Shown piece by piece: positions 7,489-17,160 of a DNA stretch of 64,000 nucleotides. Position numbers and translations under genes: made by a program. Where the stretch lies: the NCBI RefSeq assembly GCF_000021725.1, contig NC_012115.1, forward strand, positions 769,001 to 833,000, written 5' to 3'. Position 1 is the first letter of the stretch. Each line of letters opens with the position of its first letter. This DNA is from Nautilia profundicola AmH (GTDB lineage Bacteria > Campylobacterota > Campylobacteria > Campylobacterales > Nautiliaceae). The notes below the pieces were generated by a model. It had not been told where the DNA came from, searched no databases, and saw nothing but the letters and a program-made list of their open reading frames with translations.

Positions 7489-8742
7489 ATGAAAAAAGTT
7501 TTAATTGTAGGAAGCGGAGGTAGAGAATACAGTATCGGATATTTTATGAAAGACGAGGCTGAAATTTTTTACGCGCCTGGAAACGGGGCGACTGACGAGT
7601 TTGCAACAAATATAAATATAAAAGATTTTGAAGAATTAGCTGAGTTTGCTAAAAAAAACAATATAGATTTAACAATAATTGGTCCAGAAGATCCACTGGT
7701 TAACGGAATTGTTGATGTGTTTAAAAAACACGGGCTTACTATTTTTGGTCCGAGTGCAGCAGCTGCAAGACTTGAAGGCAGTAAAGTCTATATGAAAAAT
7801 TTTCTTAAAAAATACAATATTCCTACTGCAAAATATATTGAAACTTCCAATAAAGAAGCAGCTTATGAATTTATTGATAAATGTAACAAACTTCCTATTG
7901 TTGTAAAAGCTGACGGACTTTGTGCGGGTAAGGGCGTAATTATTGCGGAGAGTAAAGACGAAGCTAAAAAAACTGTTGAAGAGATGTTAAGCGGTAAAGC
8001 TTTCGGTGATGCGGGTAAAAAAGTGATCGTTGAAGAATTTTTGGACGGATACGAGTTAAGTATGTTTGCAATTTGTGACGGAAAAGATTTTGTGCTTTTA
8101 CCTGCCGCACAGGATCACAAAAGACTTCTTGACGGAGACAAGGGACCTAATACAGGAGGTATGGGTGCATATGCTCCTACTCCTCTTGTTGATGATGTAC
8201 TTTATGAAAAAGTTAAAGAAAGGGTAATAAAGCCTACACTTAAAGGTATGCAAGAAGAGGGCGCTCCGTTTGAAGGAGTATTGTTTATAGGTCTTATGAT
8301 TGTAGATAACGAGCCTTATGTTCTTGAATATAACGTTAGATTTGGAGACCCTGAGTGTGAAGAGCTTATGGCATTAATTGACAGCAGTGTATATGATATG
8401 TTTTATAACGGTGCTACAAAACAACTTGACAAAATCGATGTAAAAATTAAAGACATGGTTGCAGTTGGGGTTGTTTGCGCTTCTAAAAACTATCCATATT
8501 CAAGCAGTGAACCAGCGGAAATTACGGTGGATGATTTGAGCGATTGCAACGGGTATATTTCTTATGCAGGAGTTAAAAAAATTGACGGCAAACTTATGGC
8601 TACAGGTGGTAGGGTTCTTGTATGTGTTGGATTTGGTAAAGACGTAAAAAGTGCAAGGGACGTAGCGTATAAAATTGTAGATAAAGTACATTTTGAGGGT
8701 AAACAGTTTAGAAAAGATATAGCGTATCAAGCTATTAAATAA
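7489..8742 (+). CDS. purD: Phosphoribosylamine-glycine ligase
   Basis: PurD makes glycinamide ribonucleotide from phosphoribosylamine, glycine and ATP, the second step of purine synthesis. The 417-residue length is normal. The N-terminal domain begins [14 protein letters not shown] (GGREH in most homologues, so the histidine is a tyrosine here). The ATP-grasp domain shows [13 protein letters not shown] near residue 140 and the metal-binding [12 protein letters not shown] near residue 280. It has its own extended -10 promoter and is followed after 29 bases by an RDD-family gene. The association of purD with an RDD gene and the lptD gene is, as I recall, also found in Campylobacter. Confidence 0.96.
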   Translation: MKKVLIVGSGGREYSIGYFMKDEAEIFYAPGNGATDEFATNINIKDFEELAEFAKKNNIDLTIIGPEDPLVNGIVDVFKKHGLTIFGPSAAAARLEGSKVYMKNFLKKYNIPTAKYIETSNKEAAYEFIDKCNKLPIVVKADGLCAGKGVIIAESKDEAKKTVEEMLSGKAFGDAGKKVIVEEFLDGYELSMFAICDGKDFVLLPAAQDHKRLLDGDKGPNTGGMGAYAPTPLVDDVLYEKVKERVIKPTLKGMQEEGAPFEGVLFIGLMIVDNEPYVLEYNVRFGDPECEELMALIDSSVYDMFYNGATKQLDKIDVKIKDMVAVGVVCASKNYPYSSSEPAEITVDDLSDCNGYISYAGVKKIDGKLMATGGRVLVCVGFGKDVKSARDVAYKIVDKVHFEGKQFRKDIAYQAIK

Positions 8743-8771
8743 TATATTTGGCTGAATTGAGAAGGGTAAAG

Positions 8772-9218
8772 ATGGAAGAAATCATAAATAAATTAAATCG
8801 AGAAGGTTTCAAAACCGCTTCAATTGCAAAAAGGGCAATATCAATGACAATCGACGATATATTGATATCTTTAGTTGTCGTTCTTGCTTTTTCTTCTCAA
8901 TTTGCAAACGCTAAAACATATGAAGATGTTTTGATATTAACCAATGAATTATTCGGATATATTTTCGTGGCTTACACACTTTATCATTGGATTTTTATAG
9001 CTGTTTACGGAAAAACAATCGGAAAAATGGTTACTAAAACAAGAGTTATTGATATTCAGACATTTGATAATCCTACATGGGGTAGAGCGTTAATTAGAAG
9101 TGTTATGAGAAATTTCGATGAAATGTTTTTTTATTTAGGCATGGCTTATGCGATAGTTGATCCTTTAAACAGAACCATTCATGATATAGTAGGAAAAACA
9201 GTTGTTGTTGAGGATTAG
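8772..9218 (+). CDS. RDD family membrane protein
   Basis: This 148-residue protein carries the RDD family pattern: an Arg in the first helix region (SIAKRAISMTIDDILISL, the R-D-D arrangement), a second membrane span near residues 55-75, the linker YGKTIGKMVTKTRVID, and a final RALIRSVMR...Y segment with a last membrane span. A TTG 24 bases upstream would also be possible, but the ATG at 8772 has GAAGG at proper distance. RDD proteins are thought to be small transporters or membrane chaperones; the substrate here is unknown. Its end overlaps the lptD start by 17 bases. Confidence 0.85.
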   Translation: MEEIINKLNREGFKTASIAKRAISMTIDDILISLVVVLAFSSQFANAKTYEDVLILTNELFGYIFVAYTLYHWIFIAVYGKTIGKMVTKTRVIDIQTFDNPTWGRALIRSVMRNFDEMFFYLGMAYAIVDPLNRTIHDIVGKTVVVED

Positions 9219-11193
9219 TTTAGTAATTGTATTTTTTGCTTCTTTTTTATTTGCGGAAGTAAAAATATTTGCCACAAAAGCAGTTGATTCAAACGGAACT
9301 ATCACTCTTCAGAATCCTATCATTATTTACAATAACTCTATAATTCAGGCTAAGCACGGGTTAATAACAAAAAAAAGAAAGATAATATTAAATGATAAAG
9401 TGTTTGTGACATATCAGAATAAATCTGTCATATCCGCAAACAGTTTAATTGCTTACAGCTCAAGAAATATAGAAATGAATGATATATTCTTTTACGATAA
9501 AACTATGGAAGGATGGATATTAGCAAAGAGTTCTTTAAGTAAAAATAAAAATATTTATTTTAAAAAACTTTATTTTTCAACTTGTTGTATTAAAGACCCT
9601 GATTGGTTCATGAAGGCAAGAAGCGCCACTTACAACAGGGAAAAAAAATCACTGAAACTATATAATCTAACCTTGGTTATTAATAAAATACCTGTATTTT
9701 ATTTGCCTTATTTTTATGTCAACTTTGATAAAACAAGAAGAAGCGGTCTTCTTAGACCGTATGTAGGATTTTCTCAGACTGAAGGGCTTCTTTATTCTCA
9801 ACCGATATACTTCGTTACTTCAATAAATACTGATTTGGAAATTACGCCAACTTTCCGTTCAATGAGAGGTAAAGGAGTTTATACGACTTTTAGATTTGTT
9901 GATTCTCCAACTTCTAAGGGAATGATAAAAGCGGGATATTTCAAAGATGACAAAGATTATTATATTAGATATAACCTCGCACACCAAAAACATTATGGGT
10001 ATAATATAAAATATGAGAGAAACGGTTTGTTTACAGCACATGATGCGTTATATATGAATTTAAAATATGCCAATGACGTTGATTATTTTTATTTAGACGC
10101 ATATAACTATCGATTTAATGATGCTTATCTTTCGGATAAATTAATAACTTCAGAATTAAATTACATAAACGTTACCGATTTTTCATTGTACGGGTCATAT
10201 TTTAAATATTTTATAGACACCACAAAACTTAGTAACGATACTACTTGGCAGATACTTCCACAGCTTAATTATCATCATTTTTTATCTAAAAAATACGGTT
10301 TAATGAACTTACTGGATATAAATATTTATAATTATTACAGAAAAGTCGGTTCAAATTTTGTTCTTGCGGATTTGTTACTGCCTGTTTCTGTGAATTTTTC
10401 TTTGTTTAATGATTATTTAAAATTCAAAATTACAGAACTTTTAAGCTCAGGTTACGGTTTTTATTATCAAACTGCTTCTAAAAAATCAAAATACACGAAT
10501 CTTTCTACTCAGATAAAATTGTATACATCCTTAACGAAAGCGGGTTCTTTTATACATATCATTTCACCGTCTTTAATTTTAAATCTTAAAAACTATTCTA
10601 ATTCGTCAATTTATACAGATTTAATGAATGTTCCAGAAATACAAAACTATCTAACTTTTAATTTGTTTCAAATATTTGAAAAAGATTCTTTTAAATTGAC
10701 ACACACGTTAAATGACACTTATTATCTTACTTTAAAAAAATATTCTGATTTAGAAAACATCTTTAATATTAATATTAATAATATTACAATTGAAGAAAAC
10801 AACAGATATTCAATTGAAAAAAAACAGATTTCTTATAACAATATTAAAATTAGTTATAATAATGAACTGTTTTACAGTTTTATATCCCATGTTTATCAGA
10901 AAAACATATCTGAAGCTGTAACCGTCGGTATTACTTATAATATAAATACATATAAAAAAGTATATACCGAATATAGTTATGATTTAAATAACAGATACAG
11001 AAAGTACTGGCTGTTGGGAATGAAATTAAACAAAAAATGTTGGAGGTATGATTTAAGTTTTAAACAGTCTCGTATACCTATACTTGAAGAAGACGGGATT
11101 TCATATAGAAAGGACAACATAGTAACAATAAACGTCGAACTCAAACCTATCGGGGGATTAAATCAAACTTTTGTATTTAAAGGAAACAAATGA
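9202..11193 (+). CDS. lptD: LPS-assembly outer membrane protein LptD
   Basis: LptD inserts lipopolysaccharide into the outer leaflet of the outer membrane. The 663-residue product starts with a signal peptide (hydrophobic core to about residue 16, FLFAEV cleavage region), followed by an OstA-like beta-jellyroll (residues 20-130) and a long beta-barrel rich in alternating aromatic residues. The family segment VFYLPYFYVNFDKTRRSGLL lies near residues 170-190. Two adjacent cysteines (STCCIKD) and a C-terminal cysteine (KKCWRYD) could form the stabilising disulfide known in LptD. TTG at 9202 is chosen for its AGGA seven bases upstream. The MlaD-like gene begins in the stop codon. Confidence 0.9.
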   Translation: MLLRISLVIVFFASFLFAEVKIFATKAVDSNGTITLQNPIIIYNNSIIQAKHGLITKKRKIILNDKVFVTYQNKSVISANSLIAYSSRNIEMNDIFFYDKTMEGWILAKSSLSKNKNIYFKKLYFSTCCIKDPDWFMKARSATYNREKKSLKLYNLTLVINKIPVFYLPYFYVNFDKTRRSGLLRPYVGFSQTEGLLYSQPIYFVTSINTDLEITPTFRSMRGKGVYTTFRFVDSPTSKGMIKAGYFKDDKDYYIRYNLAHQKHYGYNIKYERNGLFTAHDALYMNLKYANDVDYFYLDAYNYRFNDAYLSDKLITSELNYINVTDFSLYGSYFKYFIDTTKLSNDTTWQILPQLNYHHFLSKKYGLMNLLDINIYNYYRKVGSNFVLADLLLPVSVNFSLFNDYLKFKITELLSSGYGFYYQTASKKSKYTNLSTQIKLYTSLTKAGSFIHIISPSLILNLKNYSNSSIYTDLMNVPEIQNYLTFNLFQIFEKDSFKLTHTLNDTYYLTLKKYSDLENIFNININNITIEENNRYSIEKKQISYNNIKISYNNELFYSFISHVYQKNISEAVTVGITYNINTYKKVYTEYSYDLNNRYRKYWLLGMKLNKKCWRYDLSFKQSRIPILEEDGISYRKDNIVTINVELKPIGGLNQTFVFKGNK

Positions 11194-12593
11194 GAAATGA
11201 AGTAAAAGTGGGGGTATTTATATTTTTGGGTTTGTTATCTTTGATATTTTTAACTCTTCAAGTTAATAGTTTGCAAGATTTTAATAAAAAAGGCTATACG
11301 ATATACGCTCTTATAGGTGATGCGAGCGGTCTTGCTAAAAAAGCAAAAGTGAAAATGAGAGGGGTGGAAATAGGAAGTGTCGAAGATTTAGAACTTGAAA
11401 ATTCACATGTAAAACTTAAACTGTTAATAAAAAAAGGCGTAAAAATCCCTAAAAACTCTGTAGTGACACTTGCACAGGATAATTTTTTAGGCGGGAAATA
11501 TGTAAAAATCATACCATCACAAAGTTATGTGTTTTATAAAGCGGGTGATGTGATTACCAGATATGTCAATACGACATCGATGGATGATGTTATGGCAAAT
11601 ATAAACACAGCCGTTGATGATATAAAAGTTTTAATAAAAAAATTAAATAGAACTTTGGATGAAAAAACGATTGCAAATATTAAAGAAACGATTGCAAATA
11701 TAAAAGATTCTTCGATTACCCTAAAATCAGTATTAAAAACTGCCGACAACAAACTTCCGGTGTTGTTGGACAATGCTAATGATTTGGTTTTAGAGTATAA
11801 AAAAGCCGGGGTGACTTTAAATAACAGGCTTCCGAGTATTTTAGATAAAACCGATTCGTTATTGACAAAATTTAATAAAACCGGCGATACGATTAACGCC
11901 AAATTAGATAAATTAATGGATGAATATATTAAATTAGGCGAAAATGCAAATAATATTTTAAATGACAATAAACAAGGTATTAAGGAAGCTGTTGCGAGCG
12001 CTAAAGATTTCTTTGTAAGCGGTGGTGAGAGTTTTAAAAAAATTGATAATTATTTAAGTTCGCTTAGTAAGAGTCAAATTTTGGTTGACATACAAAGTAA
12101 CTTTATGGCAAGGGACGATTACTTTAAAACATCGGCATATATTGCATATCTTCCGGTTCCGACGAAATATTATATATTAGGAGTAACAAGTGCTAAAGAT
12201 TTTTCCGATTTGTCAAAAATAAATTTAGATCATCAGGAAGATAAAGTATATATTAGTGCTGAATATGGGAAAAGATTCGATGATTTACTTTTAAGAGGCG
12301 GTATTATCGAGAATACCGGCGGTATAGGGTTTGATTATTTTTTAAATCACGACAAAGTTAAATTGAGCGGTGAAGTATATGATTTTAACGCCGTTAATGA
12401 TGTGAGGGGCGATAAACCGCATTTAACTTTTAAAGGAACATATCTTTACCTTAAACACATTCAATTTATGGGAGGTGTGGATAATATCCTAAATACCGAT
12501 GCAAGAACGTTTTTCTTAGGGATCGGTGTTAAATTCAAAGATAACGATCTAAAAACCATACTCGGCGGAGGTGCTACATCATTTCTAAAATAG
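11190..12593 (+). CDS. MCE/MlaD domain lipid-transport protein
   Basis: The 467-residue protein has one N-terminal membrane anchor (residues 8-27) and then an MCE domain from about residue 37 to 115, with ASGLAKKAKVKMRGVEIGSV and the loop AQDNFLGGKYVKI. A long region of helical repeats follows (about 130-290), then a C-terminal part that looks beta-rich (DDLLLRGGIIENTGGIGF). MCE proteins such as MlaD carry phospholipids between the membranes with an ABC transporter, but no permease or ATPase lies next to it. ATGA overlap with lptD ties LPS and phospholipid transport into one transcript. The C-terminal extension is longer than in E. coli MlaD. Confidence 0.87.
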   Translation: MRNEVKVGVFIFLGLLSLIFLTLQVNSLQDFNKKGYTIYALIGDASGLAKKAKVKMRGVEIGSVEDLELENSHVKLKLLIKKGVKIPKNSVVTLAQDNFLGGKYVKIIPSQSYVFYKAGDVITRYVNTTSMDDVMANINTAVDDIKVLIKKLNRTLDEKTIANIKETIANIKDSSITLKSVLKTADNKLPVLLDNANDLVLEYKKAGVTLNNRLPSILDKTDSLLTKFNKTGDTINAKLDKLMDEYIKLGENANNILNDNKQGIKEAVASAKDFFVSGGESFKKIDNYLSSLSKSQILVDIQSNFMARDDYFKTSAYIAYLPVPTKYYILGVTSAKDFSDLSKINLDHQEDKVYISAEYGKRFDDLLLRGGIIENTGGIGFDYFLNHDKVKLSGEVYDFNAVNDVRGDKPHLTFKGTYLYLKHIQFMGGVDNILNTDARTFFLGIGVKFKDNDLKTILGGGATSFLK

Positions 12594-12844
12594 ATGAAAT
12601 TAAATGGGCTTGTAAAGTGTTAGGCATAGCCCCTCTTAGCAGTTTTGAAGACATTAATAAAAAATACAAAAAACTTGTAAAACAGACACATCCGGACTTA
12701 AATGATAATAATGATAAAATTACAGAAATAAACAGGGCGTATGAAATTTTAAGGGAATATATAAGAAATTACAAATTTACTTTTAGTGAAGATGAGATTT
12801 TAAAACAGTATCCGAGTGAATTTTTAAAAAAATTTAAGGTTTGA
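12581..12844 (+). CDS. J-domain (DnaJ-like) protein
   Basis: This is a small J-domain protein: KYKKLVKQTHPDLND contains the HPD tripeptide needed to stimulate DnaK, followed by INRAYEILREYI. The only standard start codon is GTG at 12617, which would begin at MLGIAPL and delete helix I. Upstream codons read S-K-I-D-E-I-K-W-A-C-K, a good helix I, and are in frame from ATT at 12581, nine bases after a GGAGG at 12567. ATC at 12578 is the alternative. I therefore propose a non-AUG start and an 87-residue product. The gene overlaps the end of the MCE gene. The client of this J protein is unknown. Confidence 0.75.
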   Translation: MSKIDEIKWACKVLGIAPLSSFEDINKKYKKLVKQTHPDLNDNNDKITEINRAYEILREYIRNYKFTFSEDEILKQYPSEFLKKFKV

Positions 12845-12845
12845 T

Positions 12846-13439
12846 ATGAAAAAGTTTAAAAACAGACAAGAGGCACTTGAAAAGCTTTTATCGATATTGG
12901 ATATTAGAGCGATAGACGATATGCTGATAATCAGTATCAGTGAAAATGGGAATTTTTACGCCAGAGAAATTGCAATGAGGGGAGGTTTATTAGAAGGTGA
13001 TTTTTTATTTATTGAAGAAATAAAATCACCTGAAAACAAAGAAACCTCTTTAGCAGCGATAAGTGAAACAAAAGATTATATTTTAATTGAAGAGTTTATA
13101 AACGCTTTTGAAATTACGGATGATTATATTTTTAGTGAGGCGGAAAGGGTATATGAAGAAAAAATTTTACAAAATATATATAAATTTCGTGGCGGAGAGA
13201 GTATAATTTCATTACGCAATAGAAATGTTCTATTAGTAGATGAAGGTGCAAATACGGGATTAACATTATTATGTGCTATAAAAAGCTGCATTTCAAAAAA
13301 AGCGGCGAGTATAAATGTTGCAGTGCCTGTTGTGGCTAAAGAGACTGCAAGAGTTATAGAAAAGTTAGTTGATAATACATATTTTGTTTACGAAGTAGAA
13401 GATTTTGTTGATACAGATTTTTATTTTAAGGAGAAATAA
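12846..13439 (+). CDS. Phosphoribosyltransferase-fold protein
   Basis: The 197-residue protein looks like a type I phosphoribosyltransferase. The PRPP loop is VLLVDEGANTGLTLL (residues about 128-142), where most family members have VDDG-x-x-TG, and the core strand VAVPVVAKETARVIEKL follows. The N-terminal part (GNFYAREIAMRGG) resembles the hood region of ComF- or YqgN-like enzymes. The substrate cannot be read from the sequence. It starts one base after the J-domain gene and its stop overlaps the pnp start, so it is part of the same transcript. The second Asp of the usual DD pair is replaced by Glu. Confidence 0.78.
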   Translation: MKKFKNRQEALEKLLSILDIRAIDDMLIISISENGNFYAREIAMRGGLLEGDFLFIEEIKSPENKETSLAAISETKDYILIEEFINAFEITDDYIFSEAERVYEEKILQNIYKFRGGESIISLRNRNVLLVDEGANTGLTLLCAIKSCISKKAASINVAVPVVAKETARVIEKLVDNTYFVYEVEDFVDTDFYFKEK

Positions 13440-15606
13440 TGAGTTGTGAAGTTGAATTAAATATAAATAACAGAAAACAGAAGTTTGTTTTAAATAAAGT
13501 TGCTAAACAGGCTAATTCTTCTGTCTGGTTTGAAGATGGAAATACTGTAATGCTTGCAACGCTTACGTACAATCCTGATGAAATGGTGGAAGAAGATTTT
13601 GTTCCGCTTGTGGTTCAGTATGTTGAAAAAGCATATGCGGTTGGAAAAATTCCTGCAGGGTTTGTAAAAAGAGAACAAAAACCCGGAGATTTCGAAACAC
13701 TTACCGCAAGAATAGTTGACAGAAGTTTAAGACCTTTGTTCCCAAAAGAATACGGATATAATACTGTGCTAACCGTAATGGCATTAAGCGCTGACGAAGA
13801 CAGTGATTTACAAACAGCTGCAATGAACGCGGCAGCCGCTTGTATGTATCTTAGCGATTTGCCTTTTGCAAAAATGGTATATGGTGTAAGAGCTACAAGA
13901 ATTAAAGGTGAGCTTATTATCAATCCAACATTATCACAGTTGGAAGAGGGTGACTTCAACCTTTTCGTAACTGGAACAAAAGACGAACTTTTAATGATCG
14001 AGTTTGCTTCTCAGGGACAGGAAGAGATTGAGATTATTCCTGTTGACGATATTATGCTTGACGGTGTTCCGGTAGAAAACACAATCGTTAAATATAGAAT
14101 TAATGAAATAAAAGAAGACGAACTTGTTGAAATACTTGAAAAGGTACAAGAAGCGATAAAAAAAGGTGCAAGCGCTTATGAAGAGGCGCTTAAAGACTTT
14201 AAAAAAGACCCAATTGATTTTGAAGAAAGAAAAGAAGCGGATATAACTGAATATATTGAATTAATAAGAAGCAAATATTCAAACGAGCTAAGAGAAATTA
14301 TAAAACATTTAAGTAAGAGCGAAAGAGACTACCTTCTAAAACAATTTGCAAGAAAAATTGCAGCGGCTCTTGATAAGGAAGAAGAGTTTGAAAATATACT
14401 TAAAGCCGTAAAACAGGTAAAAAGAGAAATCGTAAGAGGTATGATTCTAAATGAAGGAATCAGGGCAGACGGTAGAAAACTTGACGAAATCAGACCTATT
14501 TCAATCGAAACAAATCTTCTGCCAAGAGCGCACGGAAGCTGTCTGTTTACAAGAGGACAGACTCAAGCACTGGCCGTTGCAACAAGAGGCGGAGATATGG
14601 ATGCTCAGGTTTACGGAAACCTTACAGACAAAGAAGAAAAACTTGAAAAATTTATGCTTCATTACAACTTCCCTGCTTTCAGCGTAGGTGAAGCCGAAAG
14701 ACTCGGGCCGCCAAGCCGAAGGGAGTTAGGACACGGAAATCTTGCAAAAAGAGCTATAGAACCATTACTTGACCTGAGTTTGATGAAACCGTAAGGGTAG
14801 TAAGTGAAATACTTGAAAGTAACGGTTCTTCTTCAATGGCAACGGTTTGTGCGAGTTCTCTTGCTATGAAAGCGGCAAAAGTACCGCTTCTAAAAATGGC
14901 TGCCGGAATTGCAATGGGGCTTATTACTGAAGATAATAAATACGCAATTCTTACTGATATTATGGGACTTGAAGATCATGACGGGGATATGGACTTTAAA
15001 GTTGCGGGAACATTTGACGGTATTACCGCAATGCAGATGGATATTAAACTTGGAGGTATTTCTCTTGACATATTAAAACAAGCTCTATATCAAGCAAGAG
15101 ACGCAAGAGCGTTTATACTTGAACTTATGGAAAATGCGGCAAAAGAAATTAAATATAATGAGGCGATATTACCGAAAGCTCTTAGCTTTAAAGTAGAGCC
15201 TGACAAAATTATCGATATTATCGGAACAGCAGGTAAAACTGTTAAAGATATAATCGCTAAATTCGGTGTTACTATCGATCTTGACAGAGATACAGGTAAA
15301 GTTAAAATATACGGAGATGATCACGATTCTTTAAACGGGGCTAAAGAGTATATTTTAAACGTTATTTGTAAAGATGACAAACCTAAGATCCCTGATTTTG
15401 AAATCGGAAGTGTTATTGATGGTGAAATCAAAAGAGTTGTTGATTTTGGATTATTTGTCGAAATCGCTCCTGGAGTTGAGGGACTGTTACACAAATCTAA
15501 ACTTAACGGTAAAAATCCAAGTGATTTCAATGAAGGAGATAAAATAAAAGTAAAAGTTTTATCTCAAAGCGGATTCAAAATTGAACTTGCTTTAGCGGAT
15601 GGGTGA
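13439..15606 (+). CDS. pnp: Polynucleotide phosphorylase, interrupted by a 1-base frameshift
   Basis: PNPase degrades RNA phosphorolytically from the 3' end. The first part (13439-14794, 451 residues) carries the first RNase PH domain and the start of the second and runs off frame after RAIEPLLD. The second part is open from about 14775 to 15606 and continues exactly where the first stops: [20 protein letters not shown], then the KH domain ([15 protein letters not shown]) and the S1 domain ([20 protein letters not shown]). Adding one base near 14773-14774 (GACC to GACCC) joins them into a normal 722-residue protein. A lost base in a C run, either real or a sequencing error, is the simplest explanation. 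The gene overlaps the phosphoribosyltransferase stop by one base. Confidence 0.92.
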
Positions 15607-15607
15607 A

Positions 15608-16702
15608 ATGTTTGAAAAATATCCGTTTGAAAAACTAAACGAACTTTTAAAAGATATCGAGCCTGAAACTGAAAAAAGATATATTCTAACAATAGGAGAG
15701 CCTCAGTTTGAGACTCCCGAGTTTATTCAAAAATCTTTATGTGAAAACTCAAAATATCTAAATAAATATCCTAAAACGGCAGGTGAAGATATATTAAAAG
15801 AATCTATGAGAGGGTTTGTAAAAAGAAGATACGGTATTGAATTAAAACCTCAGGAGCTTTTACCTACATTTGGTACAAGAGAAGTGCTTTTTAACTTTCC
15901 TTTGTTTTTAAAACCGAAAAAAACTGCTTTTCCGAATCCTTTTTACCAAATATATGAAGGTGCCGCAATTGCCGCTGGAAGTAGAATAAAATATTTGCCT
16001 CTTACAAAAGAAAACAATTTTAAAAACAGACTTTCTCAACTTGACGGTGATGAGGATTTTATAATTCTAAACTCACCTAATAATCCTACTGCGAGTGTAA
16101 TGAGTCTTGATGAATTGTGCGAGTGGGTTGAGTATGCACTTGAAAAAAATGTAATTATATTAAGCGATGAGTGTTATAGTGAGCTTTATTTTGATGAAAA
16201 ACCGGCTTCCATGTTGGAAGCGTGTGTAAAAGTTGGAAACAATTCATTTAAAAACATTCTTGTTATTAATTCAATATCAAAAAGAAGTTCGGCTCCCGGA
16301 CTTAGAAGCGGATTTATTGCTGGTGATGGTGAAATATTAAAAAACTATTTACAGTTTAGAACGTATGTGGGGTGCGCTTCTCCGCTTCCTTTACAGCTTG
16401 CCGCCGCAAAAGCCTGGAGCGAAGATGAACATGTGGAAGTTTTTAGAAAAGAATATAAGAAAAATTTTGAAATAGCAAAAGAGACTTTAGGTATAGAAAT
16501 CCCAAAAGCTACATTTTATATCTGGCTTGAAGTGGACGATGATATCGAGTTTACAAAAAAAGCATGGAAAAAAGGCGTTAAAGTAATGCCCGGACGCTTT
16601 ATGGGTAGAAACGGTGCCGGAGAAGGATATGTAAGAATCGCACTTGTTTATTCTCCTCAAGAAACAATAGAAGCGTTAAAAATAATAAAGGAGCTATTAT
16701 GA
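15608..16702 (+). CDS. PLP-dependent aminotransferase, succinyldiaminopimelate type
   Basis: This 364-residue fold-type I aminotransferase resembles the DapC-like enzymes that Campylobacterota use to make N-succinyl-diaminopimelate for lysine and peptidoglycan. Visible are GEPQFETPEFI near residue 30, the NSPNNPT motif near residue 160, SDECYSEL, and SISKRSSAPGLRSGF with the PLP lysine at about K225. An Arg for the carboxylate is seen in GYVRIALV at the end. The start is ambiguous between ATG at 15599 and 15608; the latter gives MFEKYPFEKLNELL, as in related proteins. The gene overlaps the pnp end either way. Substrate assignment is inference. Confidence 0.85.
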   Translation: MFEKYPFEKLNELLKDIEPETEKRYILTIGEPQFETPEFIQKSLCENSKYLNKYPKTAGEDILKESMRGFVKRRYGIELKPQELLPTFGTREVLFNFPLFLKPKKTAFPNPFYQIYEGAAIAAGSRIKYLPLTKENNFKNRLSQLDGDEDFIILNSPNNPTASVMSLDELCEWVEYALEKNVIILSDECYSELYFDEKPASMLEACVKVGNNSFKNILVINSISKRSSAPGLRSGFIAGDGEILKNYLQFRTYVGCASPLPLQLAAAKAWSEDEHVEVFRKEYKKNFEIAKETLGIEIPKATFYIWLEVDDDIEFTKKAWKKGVKVMPGRFMGRNGAGEGYVRIALVYSPQETIEALKIIKELL

Positions 16703-17160
16703 GTATAGCAAAGCAGTATGAAGTTTTAGAAGAGTTAATGAATAAAAACAAAGATGATGAAATAAACGAAGTTTTCAGAAAAATACTTGAAGATACGTTT
16801 AAACTTGTAAATGAAAAAATCGAAAATGAAAAAACACTGGATGTTAACAATCCGGAAGAAGCGGCTGCTATAAGAGCGATGTTTGAGTATATGCTTGAGT
16901 TGTGGGACGAACAGGCTATTGAAGAAGCAAAAGCCGTAGGTTATGATATGGTGTATCTTGTCGACGATAAAAAGCTTAAAGAAATGTTCAGTATGTTTGT
17001 AATAGGAATGCTTGCAGGTCTCGGTTTAGATGAGTTTTTTGAAAAATATGTAAAAACGGATAAAGTATATAAAGATATGTTTTTTACTGAATTTGATGAT
17101 AAGATTGATGATTTGGTTGTAAGATACAAAGACAAATTCAAAGAGGAGTTCAGCAGCTGA
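16699..17160 (+). CDS. Acidic helical protein of unknown function
   Basis: The 153-residue product is predicted mostly helical and acidic (many Glu and Asp, e.g. MLELWDEQAIEEAKAVGYD). One less charged helix lies near residues 97-112 (MFSMFVIGMLAGLGLDEFF). No signal peptide or recognised motif is visible. It is held in place by 4-base and 1-base overlaps with the aminotransferase and murC genes, so it is expressed with them. I do not recognise the family and suggest no function beyond a possible link to lysine or cell-wall synthesis by position. Confidence 0.75.
   Translation: MSIAKQYEVLEELMNKNKDDEINEVFRKILEDTFKLVNEKIENEKTLDVNNPEEAAAIRAMFEYMLELWDEQAIEEAKAVGYDMVYLVDDKKLKEMFSMFVIGMLAGLGLDEFFEKYVKTDKVYKDMFFTEFDDKIDDLVVRYKDKFKEEFSS

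Noticed and set aside
13615-13959. 114-codon minus-strand frame inside pnp
   Set aside because: It is antisense to a conserved enzyme, lacks a ribosome site, and shows no independent coding signal.
14760-14800. Programmed ribosomal frameshift site in pnp
   Set aside because: The sequence CTTGACCTGAG has no slippery heptamer or strong downstream structure, so a lost base is simpler.
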